From assembly GCA_030602245.1 (NCBI GenBank), contig JAUWAC010000002.1:124001-188000 (forward strand): DNA of 64,000 nucleotides, in the 5' to 3' direction. The notes beneath the pieces were generated by a model. It was not told where the DNA came from. It made no database searches and saw nothing but the letters and a program-made list of their open reading frames with translations. This document shows positions 36,563 through 44,989 of the stretch, piece by piece; the first letter of the stretch is position 1; each line of letters begins with the position of its first letter. This DNA comes from Marinobacterium sp. (GTDB taxonomy: Bacteria; Pseudomonadota; Gammaproteobacteria; Pseudomonadales; Balneatricaceae). The translations under genes and the position numbers were made by a program.

Positions 36563-37783
36563 TCAGCGCTTGAGCAGCGCATTCAGCTTGCAGCCCTCGT
36601 CGGCTGCTTCGGCGAAGGTGGGGGAGATACCGGCCGCCAGCAGTTTGCGCGCGGCCATATGGTCGGCGGGCTTGTTCACCGTATGCACGGCGATCAGCTG
36701 CTCGCCACGGTACAGGAACAGGGTAAATTTACCGCTGTCCATGTCGCCGCGCTGAACCACACGGTCATAGCCCTGATGCAGCCCCGCCATCTGCAGCTTG
36801 TATTCATACTGATCGGACCAGAACCAGGGCACGGCATCGTAGCGGGCATCCTCACCACAGATGTTGGCTGCGATCACTCTGGCCTGATCGACGGCGTTCT
36901 GCACCGACTCGATGCGGGTACGCCGGCCGGCCATCGGGTGTTCGCAACAGACGGCATCGCCGGCAGCCCAGATCGACGGGTCACGGGTGCGGCAGTGGCG
37001 GTCGACCAGAATACCCTGTTCGCAGTCGAGGCCGGCCTGCTCGGCAAGGCGCGTATCCGGGGTGACGCCGATGCCGGCGACCAGCAGGTCGCACGCAAGC
37101 GTTCGGCCATCGCTGGTGGTGACAGTCAGGCGACCCTCCCGGCGGCGGGTGACGGTTTCGATGCGGCTGTGCAGACGGATATCGGCGCCCTGTTCGCGGT
37201 GGCGCGCCTGCATGAAAGCGGACAGCTCCGGCGTCACGCTCTGGGCCAGAATGCGCTCGCCGCGCACCAGAACGGTGACCCGTTTGCCGAGTTTGACCGC
37301 CGTGGCGGCGAACTCCAGGCCGATGAAGCCGCCGCCGACGACGACGATCTCTTCCACCGCATCGAGGCGTGCCCGAATGCCGTTGATGTCATCAAGCGAT
37401 TTGATGTAGTGCACATCGCCCGCGACCTCCTCGGGTACTGCCAGCGGGCGCAGCTGTGCGCCGGGTGCGAGCACCAGTTGGTCGTAAGCGATGGTCTGAC
37501 CGTTGTCGAGCCGGACCTGTTTTGCCGCGCGCTCGATCGCTTCGGCACGGCGGCCCAGATGCAGCGCCACTGATTGCTCGGCAAACCAGCTTTCGGCACG
37601 GAACAGCAGCGTATTCGGATCGGCGCCGTCAAGCAGGTAGCTTTTCGACAGCGGCGGGCGCTGATAGGGCAGATGCGGCTCGGCGTCGATCAGTGCGATC
37701 GAACCGGTATAGCCGCCCTTGCGCAGGCTGTCGATGCACTGAAAGCCGGCATGGCCGCCGCCGATGATGACGATGCCGGCCAT
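36563..37783 (-). CDS. Ferredoxin reductase (FAD/NADH) of the P450 operon
   Basis: This 406-residue flavoprotein resembles putidaredoxin or rhodocoxin reductase. The FAD motif is IVIIGGGHAGFQC (residues 4-16), the NAD motif VVVGGGFIGLEFA near 147, and the late FAD motif SIWAAGDAVCCEH near 270. It would pass electrons from NADH to the [2Fe-2S] ferredoxin encoded one base upstream. It is the last gene of the P450-ferredoxin-reductase operon and convergent with the SLC13 permease. Confidence 0.9.
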   Translation of the reverse strand: MAGIVIIGGGHAGFQCIDSLRKGGYTGSIALIDAEPHLPYQRPPLSKSYLLDGADPNTLLFRAESWFAEQSVALHLGRRAEAIERAAKQVRLDNGQTIAYDQLVLAPGAQLRPLAVPEEVAGDVHYIKSLDDINGIRARLDAVEEIVVVGGGFIGLEFAATAVKLGKRVTVLVRGERILAQSVTPELSAFMQARHREQGADIRLHSRIETVTRRREGRLTVTTSDGRTLACDLLVAGIGVTPDTRLAEQAGLDCEQGILVDRHCRTRDPSIWAAGDAVCCEHPMAGRRTRIESVQNAVDQARVIAANICGEDARYDAVPWFWSDQYEYKLQMAGLHQGYDRVVQRGDMDSGKFTLFLYRGEQLIAVHTVNKPADHMAARKLLAAGISPTFAEAADEGCKLNALLKR

Positions 37784-37784
37784 C

Positions 37785-38108
37785 TCAGCTCTGCTCCTCG
37801 GGCAGACGCACGACGATGCCGTCGAGGGCGTCTGACATGCGGATCTGGCAGCTCAGTCGGCTGTTTGGCAGGCGCTCGCTGACGGTGCCGTCGAGCAGCT
37901 CGTCCTCGTTCTCGCTCATCTCCGGCAGCTTGTCGAGAAACGCCTCGTCGATATAGCAGTGACAGGTGGCGCAGGCGCAGGAACCGCTGCACTCACCCTC
38001 GATGCCGTCGATGCCATTCATGACGGCGCCCTGCATCAGCGTCATACCGTTGGCCAGATCCAGTTCGGTGGTGTTGCCGGCAAAATCGATATAGGTAACC
38101 CTGGACAT
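37785..38108 (-). CDS. [2Fe-2S] ferredoxin, adrenodoxin type
   Basis: This 107-residue ferredoxin has cluster ligands Cys40, Cys46, Cys49 and Cys87 (pattern C-x5-C-x2-C-x37-C), the spacing of putidaredoxin and terpredoxin. It carries electrons singly from the reductase to a bacterial cytochrome P450. It lies between the P450 gene (130 bp upstream) and the reductase gene (1 bp downstream), which makes a complete class I system. Confidence 0.92.
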   Translation of the reverse strand: MSRVTYIDFAGNTTELDLANGMTLMQGAVMNGIDGIEGECSGSCACATCHCYIDEAFLDKLPEMSENEDELLDGTVSERLPNSRLSCQIRMSDALDGIVVRLPEEQS

Positions 38109-38238
38109 CTCGTTTTCCTCAATCTTGTCGTTGTTGCGTGTTACTCAGTGCGGCGGCAGCTGTGGTCGCATCCGGTCGACTGGCTGCCACCACGGAGGCG
38201 GCAGCGCGCCCCCTGAGGGGGCTACGCTCCTGTTCGGC

Positions 38239-39399
38239 TCAGGCCCTGACCCACAGATGCAGCGGGCTGCGGAACGTGGAGGACGGCATCCATTCCAGCT
38301 CCTGCTCGACGGCGTGGATCGTCGGGTACATCTGCAGAATCTCCTCGACGGCGATCTTGCACGCCAGGCGCGCGATGGCGGTGCCGAGGCAGGCGTGTAC
38401 GCCGCCGCCGAAGCCGAGATGCCCCTTCGGCTTGCGCGCCAGATCGTAGACATCCGGGTTCGGGAACTGGCGCTCGTCGCGGTTGCCCGAACCGTAGGCG
38501 AGGCAGACGAAATCACCGGGCTTGAGGGTCTGGCCGTGCAGTGTGATCTCCTTCTGGACGCAACGCTTGAAGCGCTGTGCCGAGGTGTTGTAGCGCAGGC
38601 TTTCCTCGATCGCGTCCGGAATCTTCGACGGGTCTGCCACCAGCGCATCGCGCACGTCGGTGAACTCGGTCAGGTTCTTCATCAGCATGCTCATGAAGCC
38701 GGACAGGGACTCGATACCGGCCATGATCAGCGTCGTGACCGTCAGCTGGATCTCTCGATCCTGCAGTTTTTCACCATCGATCTCGGCCAGGATGAACTGG
38801 CTCAGCAGGTCTTCGCCCGGCTCACGCTTGCGGATCTCCACCAGCGTATCGGCGTAGTCACGCATCCATTCGAACGCGGCCAGATGTTCCGGCGACTTGG
38901 TGCGGGTGACCGGGTCCGACTGCACCATGAGTACGGCTTTCTCGCGCACCTGATCGAGGTTTTCCGGCGGCAGGTTGAACAGGTAGGCGATCAGATCCAC
39001 CGTGTAGTTGGCGGAGAAATCCTCGACGAAATCGAACGGCTGCTTGTCGCGGACCGCCTCGAGACGATTGCGTGCCGCGGCTCGGGCCGGCTCGATCAGG
39101 TGGTCGAGCGCCCGCTTCATCACCGCCTTCTGAATCAGGGCGCGCATGCGGTCGTGGCGGGGAGGATCGGAGGTGCCCAGTGTGGCGCCGGCGCGGTTCG
39201 GCATCTCGGACATCAGATTGCCGCTGGCCGACGAGAAGGTCTCCCAGTCGTTCAGCGCCATGACGATATCCTGATAGCGGGACAGAACCCACATGTTCGC
39301 TTCTTCGCTCCAGAAACACGGATATTCGTCGCGCAGGGTCTTATACGCCGGGAAGGGATTGGCGTCGATCTCTGGAGAGAACGGATCGAATCGGAACAT
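38239..39399 (-). CDS. Cytochrome P450 (class I)
   Basis: This soluble P450 of 386 residues has the haem-binding loop FGGGVHACLG (Cys337), the ExxR pair Glu266-Arg269 (ESLR), and the I-helix sequence AGIES at 227-231. Most bacterial P450s have AG-x-D/E-T here; this one has Glu-Ser as the acid-alcohol pair. It begins an operon with its ferredoxin and reductase. The substrate cannot be told from the sequence; bacterial class I P450s often attack terpenes, aromatic ethers or fatty acids. A 27-bp inverted repeat lies 110 bp upstream. Confidence 0.93.
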   Translation of the reverse strand: MFRFDPFSPEIDANPFPAYKTLRDEYPCFWSEEANMWVLSRYQDIVMALNDWETFSSASGNLMSEMPNRAGATLGTSDPPRHDRMRALIQKAVMKRALDHLIEPARAAARNRLEAVRDKQPFDFVEDFSANYTVDLIAYLFNLPPENLDQVREKAVLMVQSDPVTRTKSPEHLAAFEWMRDYADTLVEIRKREPGEDLLSQFILAEIDGEKLQDREIQLTVTTLIMAGIESLSGFMSMLMKNLTEFTDVRDALVADPSKIPDAIEESLRYNTSAQRFKRCVQKEITLHGQTLKPGDFVCLAYGSGNRDERQFPNPDVYDLARKPKGHLGFGGGVHACLGTAIARLACKIAVEEILQMYPTIHAVEQELEWMPSSTFRSPLHLWVRA

Positions 39400-39508
39400 C
39401 GCTCAACCTCGCGTTTGTCGTTGTTATCGGATACGAGGTTTCATTTTAGGAGCGGTGTTGACCCCTCAGGAATGCATTTAGAGGGTCACTGCTTGTACTT
39501 TTGGAACA

Positions 39509-39535
39509 CATAGGCACATTTTTTATATGCCTATG
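39509..39535. promoter_or_regulatory. Inverted repeat between the P450 operon and the Lrp-type gene
   Basis: Perfect 8-bp arms CATAGGCA (39509-39516) and TGCCTATG (39528-39535) flank an 11-bp AT-rich core. The site lies 110 bp upstream of the P450 start and 42 bp beyond the Lrp-type stop. Outer GGCACA/TGTGCC bases extend the symmetry. It may be an operator for the P450 operon or the Lrp-type terminator. Confidence 0.45.
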
Positions 39536-39576
39536 AGTGCTGTGCCTTTGCGGTTCCGGCAGCGGCCTGAGTGGGT

Positions 39577-40077
39577 TCAGTCTTCGCGGCCGTTGGCTTC
39601 CGTCGGCAGCGCAGACTGTTCCTTGACCTCTTCCATGACGATATAACTCTTGGAGTTCTTGACGCCGGGGAGGGTCAGCAGCATCTGGCCGAGCAGCTCG
39701 CGGTATTGCGACATATCCTGCAGGCGCGCCTTGAGCAGGTAGTCGGCATCGCCGGAGACCAGATGGCACTCAAGGATGTAGGGCAGGGTTTCCACCGCGC
39801 GGTTGAACTTTTCGAACGCGTCCGGGGACTGGTAGGAAAGCGCGATCTCGACGAATACCAGCAGGTTGTAGTCGAGCATTTCGGGGTTGATGCGGGCGTG
39901 GTAGCCGGTGATGACGCCGTCGCGTTCCAGGCGCTTGACGCGTTCCATGCAGGGGGTTGTCGACAGACCGACCCGATCGGCAAGCTCAGTGTAGGAGACT
40001 CGGCCTTCCTGTTGCAGGATGCTCAGGATGTTGCGATCGATCCGGTCGAGCTTTCTCTGTTTCTGTGTACTGGCCAT
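39577..40077 (-). CDS. lrp: Lrp/AsnC-family regulator
   Basis: This 166-residue protein has an N-terminal helix-turn-helix (about 10-60; LDRIDRNILSILQQEGRVSYTELADRVGLSTTPCMERVKRLE) and a RAM ligand-binding domain (about 75-150). It is very close to true Lrp or DadR in length and sequence. It is divergent from ridA-alr, and in Pseudomonas the equivalent DadR regulates alanine catabolism there. The dadA gene usually found in that cluster is absent here. Confidence 0.9.
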   Translation of the reverse strand: MASTQKQRKLDRIDRNILSILQQEGRVSYTELADRVGLSTTPCMERVKRLERDGVITGYHARINPEMLDYNLLVFVEIALSYQSPDAFEKFNRAVETLPYILECHLVSGDADYLLKARLQDMSQYRELLGQMLLTLPGVKNSKSYIVMEEVKEQSALPTEANGRED

Positions 40078-40417
40078 AATTTGGTTTTTATTTCTGACTT
40101 ATCGGAAAAAACAGTTTCATTTTATCGGTGAATTGCGAAATACACAAAAAATTAATCTGAATCATTGTTTACAATGAATGCCGGTCCGGCTTCGTTGTTC
40201 AGAGCAATAAGTGTACCGCGCATGTATCCGCTTGGGGAGTTGTGCAAACGCCACCGGATGTCGTGTGCAGACATGTGCCGGCTGAAATGGGGCTGGCAGC
40301 CCGACCGGGCTTGGGCGAAGATAGGCGGCTCAGCTCCTCCGCCCGAAGCTGACCTTTGCAATACAGAGACTATAACAGCAGAGCCACAAAAACAGTTTTG
40401 TGACTGAAGGATCAACT
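40078..40417 (+). promoter_or_regulatory. lrp/ridA divergent control region with 5'-UTR hairpin
   Basis: This 340-bp gap holds no gene that I can support. A plausible ridA promoter has CTGACC (40349-40354), 16 bp, then TATAAC (40371-40376). The transcript would then begin close to a perfect hairpin, CACAAAA-ACAG-TTTTGTG (40385-40402), which ends 15 bp before the ridA ATG and just before its GGA ribosome site. The lrp side is AT-rich and could hold Lrp autoregulatory sites. Confidence 0.45.
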
Positions 40418-40807
40418 ATGTCCAACAAGAGCATTATCAGTACCGAAAAAGCACCGGCCGCGATCGGCCCGTACTCTCAGGCCGTCAAGGTGGGCAACAC
40501 CGTCTACATGTCGGGTCAGATCCCGCTGGTGCCGGAAACGATGGAAGTCGTGACCGAGTCATTCGAGGCTCAGGCCGTGCAGGTGTTCGAAAACCTGAGC
40601 GCAGTGGCCGAGGCGGCCGGTGGTTCTCTGGCCGATATCGTGAAGCTGACGATCCTGCTGTCGGACATGGACCGCTTTGCCGAGGTCAACAGCGTGATGG
40701 AGCGCTATTTCAAGGCGCCGTTCCCGGCCCGTGCCGCGTATGCGGTGAAAGCGCTGCCGAAAGGCGTTGATATCGAAATCGAAGGTGTGATGGTAACAGC
40801 CGGCTGA
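40418..40807 (+). CDS. ridA: RidA-family enamine/imine deaminase
   Basis: This 129-residue RidA/YjgF protein has the start [32 protein letters not shown] and the conserved Arg in [15 protein letters not shown]. RidA hydrolyses reactive enamine and imine intermediates made by PLP enzymes, releasing ammonia. It lies 28 bp before an alanine racemase gene, a PLP enzyme that may be its client. An in-frame upstream extension is not family-like, so ATG 40418 is used. Confidence 0.95.
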   Translation: MSNKSIISTEKAPAAIGPYSQAVKVGNTVYMSGQIPLVPETMEVVTESFEAQAVQVFENLSAVAEAAGGSLADIVKLTILLSDMDRFAEVNSVMERYFKAPFPARAAYAVKALPKGVDIEIEGVMVTAG

Positions 40808-40835
40808 TCAGACCGGCTGGGGCGGAGGAGAGTTC

Positions 40836-41918
40836 ATGAGTCGTAAAGTGCGTGCCGATGTGGATCTGGATGCGATCCGGCACAACTACCGGCTGGCCCT
40901 TGCTCAGGCGCCGAGCGCCCGGGCGGTGGCCATTATCAAGGCCAATGCGTATGGCCACGGTGCCGTGCCGGTGGCGCGGGCGCTGGAGCCGGAGGTGCCG
41001 GCGTTTGGCGTCGCGGCAATCGAAGAAGCACTGGAGTTGCGTGAAGCGGGCATTCAGGTTCCGATCATGTTGCTGGAAGGCTGTTTCGATGCCGACGAGT
41101 TGCCGCTGGTTGATCGCCACGGATTCTGGCCGGCGCTGCACAGCGATCATCAGCTGGAGGCGCTGGAAGCGGCGAATATGAAAAGCCGTTTCCCGGTGTT
41201 CCTGAAGGTCGATACCGGGATGCACCGTCTTGGCTTTGCACCGGCGGATGTGCCCTCGCGGGTACAACGCCTGCAGGCACTGGCGTGTGTCGAAGAGGTG
41301 ATCATCATGACGCACTTCGCCCGCTCGGATGAGCCGCAGCAGGGTGCGACTCAGGCGCAGATCGAGTGCTTTGAATCACTGCAGGGCATCGACGGTCTGG
41401 GCGCCTGCCTGTCCAATTCGGCAGCGGTGATGGCATGGCCGCGTGCGCACGGCAACTGGGTACGTCCCGGCATGATGCTGTACGGCGCGACGCCGTTCGG
41501 TGAGCCGCAGGCGGTTGCGGATCAGCTGCAGCCGGCGATGACGCTGAGCACCGAGATCATCGCGCTGCGCGATGTTGCGGTCGGCGAGACGGTGGGCTAC
41601 GGCGGCACCTTCGTGTGCGAGCGGCCGACCCGCATCGCGACCATCGCCATGGGCTACGGCGACGGCTATCCGCGCCATGCCCGTAACGGTACGCCGACGA
41701 TCGTGCGTGGGCAGCGTGCTCCGGTCGCCGGTCGCGTGTCGATGGATATGATGACGCTGGATGTCACCGATGTGCCGGGCGTGCAGATCGGCGATCGTGT
41801 CGAGCTGTTCGGCAAGCAGTTGTCGGTGGCGGAAGTGGCCACCTGGTGCGATACCATCCCCTACACCATGGTGACCTGCCTGACGCCGCGCGTACCGCGC
41901 TACTACAGTGGCGAGTAA
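40836..41918 (+). CDS. alr: Alanine racemase
   Basis: This 360-residue PLP enzyme interconverts L- and D-alanine. The PLP lysine is in AIIKANAYGHGA near residue 35, and the catalytic tyrosine region is VGYGGTFVCERPTRIATIAMGYGDGYPR. It may be catabolic (DadX-like), since it lies with ridA opposite an Lrp/DadR-type regulator, or the cell-wall enzyme; sequence alone does not decide. GGAGG precedes ATG 40836. Confidence 0.95.
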   Translation: MSRKVRADVDLDAIRHNYRLALAQAPSARAVAIIKANAYGHGAVPVARALEPEVPAFGVAAIEEALELREAGIQVPIMLLEGCFDADELPLVDRHGFWPALHSDHQLEALEAANMKSRFPVFLKVDTGMHRLGFAPADVPSRVQRLQALACVEEVIIMTHFARSDEPQQGATQAQIECFESLQGIDGLGACLSNSAAVMAWPRAHGNWVRPGMMLYGATPFGEPQAVADQLQPAMTLSTEIIALRDVAVGETVGYGGTFVCERPTRIATIAMGYGDGYPRHARNGTPTIVRGQRAPVAGRVSMDMMTLDVTDVPGVQIGDRVELFGKQLSVAEVATWCDTIPYTMVTCLTPRVPRYYSGE

Positions 41919-41950
41919 CGCACGCGGCGACTAACCCAGGGTGTCTCGCC

Positions 41951-42751
41951 TCAGTGACGGTCGAGCAGCCGCACCAGCAGCTGCTTGACCGTGTCCGGTT
42001 CAAACGGCTTGTCGGCCAGCGCGTCGACGCCGGATTGACTGATATTGCGCAGGTGAGCGTCCTGCGCCTCAGATGTGACCATCAGAATTGGCAGGTGCGC
42101 GTGCATCTCCGAGTGGCGGATGAAGTCGGCCAGCTCGGCACCGTTGACCTCTGGCATGTTGTAGTCGGTGACAACCAGATCCACCACCTCCCGCTGCAGC
42201 TTTTCAATCGCCTCGCGACCGTCGCCAGCCTCCACGATGTGGCGGATACCGAGGTTTTCCAGCACGCGCAGGATATGGCGGCGCGCCATGCGACTGTCGT
42301 CGACGACCATGACCCGCAGGCTGTCGACATCAAACATCTCCAGATCCAGATCCTGAGGATCGAGCAGATCCAGCGTTGCGTTCAGCGCGGCGCCAAGCTG
42401 CACGCGGGTGAAGGGTTTGGGCAGGATCGCGACGACCCCGGACTGCTTGAAGATTTCGAGCTGTTCGCGCCGGTTTTCGCTGGAGATCAGCATGAAAGGG
42501 GTGTCGCTGAGCGCGGGGCGGGAGCGGACATACTGCAGCAGCTGATCGGCCGAGCCGTCGGGGTAGTGCAGGGCACTGATGATCAGATCCGGATGCAGAC
42601 GTTCGATCAGTTCCACGGCTTCGGCATGGGTGCCAACGGCGTCGATCGCCAGTACATGCTCATCTTCGAGCTGGTGCATGATGATCTTGCGCTGCATCGG
42701 GGAGGGTTCGACCAGCAGGATATGCAGATCATCGGTGCTGATGCGGGACAT
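41951..42751 (-). CDS. Response regulator with two receiver domains
   Basis: This protein of 266 residues is two CheY-like receiver domains in series and has no output domain. The second (about 145-266) is intact: VVDDSRMARR, phospho-acceptor in VVTDYNMPEVNG, MVTSEAQ and DKPF. The first (about 8-125) has lost the phospho-acceptor Asp (LIISALHYPDGS) but keeps SSENRRE and PKPF. The first domain may therefore act as a dimer or partner surface. ATG 42751 has AAGGA 6 nt upstream, so earlier in-frame starts are not used. A chemotaxis or phosphorelay role is likely, but the partner is unknown. Confidence 0.88.
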   Translation of the reverse strand: MSRISTDDLHILLVEPSPMQRKIIMHQLEDEHVLAIDAVGTHAEAVELIERLHPDLIISALHYPDGSADQLLQYVRSRPALSDTPFMLISSENRREQLEIFKQSGVVAILPKPFTRVQLGAALNATLDLLDPQDLDLEMFDVDSLRVMVVDDSRMARRHILRVLENLGIRHIVEAGDGREAIEKLQREVVDLVVTDYNMPEVNGAELADFIRHSEMHAHLPILMVTSEAQDAHLRNISQSGVDALADKPFEPDTVKQLLVRLLDRH

Positions 42752-42837
42752 GGGCATTCCTTGAGCGGCTCTTGTTATCACCTCTAACGATAAAGCCACA
42801 GTAACTGTAATGCCATAGTTCCGACGGGGGAGCGGGG

Positions 42838-43470
42838 TCAGGCGGTGACCCAGAGCACCCAGGCGTCGTTTTCACCCACCGATACCAGCGCGTGCCCCAT
42901 CTCGCAGTCGTAGTAGGCGCTGTCGCCGGTTTCGAGCCGGATCGGCTCATAGAATTCGGTGTACAGCATCAGCGGACCCTCAAGCACGTACAGAAACTCT
43001 TCGCCGTCGTGGCGTACCCATTCCCGGTACTCCTCGAACGAGCGCGCCCGCACCCGGGTGCGGTACGGGATCATCTTTTTACGCGTCAGTGCCGTGGCCA
43101 GCAATTCGTGTTCGTAGGTCGGGGTCGGGTGCGGACGCCCTTCGCCGGCACGTGTGATATCACGCCGGCCACCGCCGGAACGATCGCGCCGGGGCTGGGT
43201 GAACAGCTGCGGGATATCGATACCCAGGCCGTTGACCAGCTTGGTGACAGCGCTGAAGGTGGGGGAGATCTGTTCGTTTTCGATCTTCGACAGGGTCGAG
43301 CGTGCCAGCCCGGTGAGCTTGCTCGCCTCTTCCAGTGTCAGGTTCTGGCTCAGCCGTATCTCGCGCACACGCTGGCCGAGCTGCAGTGGTTCGACACGGG
43401 CCTCGCTATCGGCACGTTCGATCTGCAGTGACTGTTTGTCGGACTGTAGAAAATGGGGCCGATCGGTCAT
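42838..43470 (-). CDS. XRE-family regulator with cupin domain
   Basis: This protein of about 210 residues has a helix-turn-helix (about 33-90; LGQRVREIRLSQNLTLEEASKLTGLARSTLSKIEN) and a C-terminal cupin domain (about 130-210; FLYVLEGPLMLYTEFYEPIRLETGDSAYYDCEMGHALVS). Regulators of this type, such as PuuR, sense small metabolites and often repress nearby catabolic or transport genes. Two tandem ATGs exist (43473 and 43470); GGAG lies 6 nt before the second. No obvious target operon is adjacent. Confidence 0.88.
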   Translation of the reverse strand: MTDRPHFLQSDKQSLQIERADSEARVEPLQLGQRVREIRLSQNLTLEEASKLTGLARSTLSKIENEQISPTFSAVTKLVNGLGIDIPQLFTQPRRDRSGGGRRDITRAGEGRPHPTPTYEHELLATALTRKKMIPYRTRVRARSFEEYREWVRHDGEEFLYVLEGPLMLYTEFYEPIRLETGDSAYYDCEMGHALVSVGENDAWVLWVTA

Positions 43471-43549
43471 CATCCGCTCCGTCGGGGAAACTCTTGCGGC
43501 CTAAAGGAAACTCTATGGCGGCCAGTATAGCCGCACTGTCCGGATCGGA

Positions 43550-44080
43550 TCACCACATCAGATCATCGGGAATCTTGTAGTCCGCGTAAGGGTCGTCTTC
43601 TGCAGGCTGTTCCGGCTCCGGCCGCGGCAGCACCACATCCGGCAGGCGCTGGCGGATACGCTCGGCGGTCTCGGCCGGGATCAGATGGTAGTTGCCGTCG
43701 AAGAACGCGATCAGCAGCTGGCCGCGGGCAAGCTGTCCGAGCAGGGCGTCATTGATCCACAGCTGCTTGACCTTTTTCTCGTGCACGAAGTTGTAACGGG
43801 TTTCACCATCCTTCGGTCGCGGCACTGAATGCTGTGCGATCAGCTGACGTACCTCGGCGGTGGCAGCTTTCTGTGCCTGTTCCGCCTGCCGCTGTCGGTT
43901 CAGTTCGCGGTCTTTTGCCGCCTTCTCGCGACGGGCGGCTTCCAGCGCGGCTTGCTGGCTTTGAGCATCTTCCGGGGCCTGGCCTTTCTTCTGCTTCTTC
44001 TTTGCCTGCTTGGCCTTCTTCGCCTGCTCCTTGCTTGCAACGCCGGCCTTGAGTAGCTGTTCCTGAAGTGAAATCGCCAT
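43550..44080 (-). CDS. DUF2058 (YaiL-type) nucleic-acid-associated protein
   Basis: This 176-residue protein has a strongly basic coiled-coil-like first half (KEQAKKAKQAKKKQKKG, then a long Glu/Arg/Gln helix) and a compact C-terminal part (YNFVHEKKVKQLWIN, LIAFFDGNYHLIPAETAERI). This is the DUF2058/YaiL family, thought to bind nucleic acid, with no firm function. It starts MAISLQEQLLKAGVA as in the family. It is a single gene between divergent and convergent neighbours. Confidence 0.9.
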   Translation of the reverse strand: MAISLQEQLLKAGVASKEQAKKAKQAKKKQKKGQAPEDAQSQQAALEAARREKAAKDRELNRQRQAEQAQKAATAEVRQLIAQHSVPRPKDGETRYNFVHEKKVKQLWINDALLGQLARGQLLIAFFDGNYHLIPAETAERIRQRLPDVVLPRPEPEQPAEDDPYADYKIPDDLMW

Positions 44081-44302
44081 CGTTAAATAACCCGAAACTA
44101 GTCGTTACCCGAAAAAGTGAGGTGAATCCAAAACGCGAAACTATACCGGATACGCCCGCTGTATGCAGTGCCGAGAACGGCATCAATGGCCACTGTGCGC
44201 GCGGGATCGGCAGTATGCGAGGGTGTGTGACACCGCTGCGTACAGCATAGATAATGGCGGCTGGCCGAAACTGAAAAAACGCTTTGAAACAAGGATACGT
44301 CG

Positions 44303-44917
44303 ATGTCACTGATGCTGTGGAGCTCGCTGTTTCTGGTCTGCCTGATGGGCGCCATGTCGCCGGGGCCCAGTCTGGCCGTGGTGCTGCGCGAAACGGTGCG
44401 CAACAGCCGCCGACATGGCGTGGTGGCGGGCCTTGCACACGCACTCGGGGTCGGGCTCTGGGCATTCCTGACGGTGCAGGGGCTCGCGCTGCTGGTGGCG
44501 CAGCACCAGACCCTTTACATGGCACTGAGCTGGGGCGGAGCGGCCTATCTGGCGTGGATGGGGATTCAGGCGTGGCGCCATGCCGGCGAGTCGCGGGTGC
44601 TCGACATCGGCGAGGGCAAGGTGCACACCCTGTTCAGCGCGGCCCGCGCCGGCGCCCTGATCTCGCTGTTGAACCCGAAGCTGGCACTGTTCTTCATGGC
44701 CCTGTTTTCCCAGTTCGTCAGCGCCGAGCAGAGTCTGCTGGCGCAGTGGGTGATGATCCTGACCGCGACCATCGTCGACGGTGCCTGGTATACGCTGGTT
44801 GCCCTGCTGCTGTCTCAGCCGCGCCTGCTGAGCGCCCTGCGCCGCCGCGCCGCGCTGGTCGAACGCGCCACCGGCACGATTCTGCTCGGGCTCGCCGTGC
44901 GGGTCGTGACGTTGTGA
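44303..44917 (+). CDS. LysE-family amino-acid exporter
   Basis: This 204-residue membrane protein has about six hydrophobic helices and the LysE/RhtB signature MGAMSPGPSLAVVLRETVRNSRRHG near the start, then LLNPKLALFFMALFSQF in the middle. Members export amino acids or their derivatives; the substrate is not predicted. ATG 44303 has AAGGA 7 nt upstream. It is monocistronic. Confidence 0.92.
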   Translation: MSLMLWSSLFLVCLMGAMSPGPSLAVVLRETVRNSRRHGVVAGLAHALGVGLWAFLTVQGLALLVAQHQTLYMALSWGGAAYLAWMGIQAWRHAGESRVLDIGEGKVHTLFSAARAGALISLLNPKLALFFMALFSQFVSAEQSLLAQWVMILTATIVDGAWYTLVALLLSQPRLLSALRRRAALVERATGTILLGLAVRVVTL

Positions 44918-44989
44918 CAGTTGACACTTTAAGCATCGTTTCAGACTGAATCTGTCACACTGAAGGCAAACCCCGATACAGGATGCCCC

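Noticed and set aside
38109-38238. A CCCCC-tga-GGGGG hairpin between the P450 and ferredoxin genes
   Set aside because: The stem is short with no T-tract, so neither a terminator nor an attenuator can be supported.
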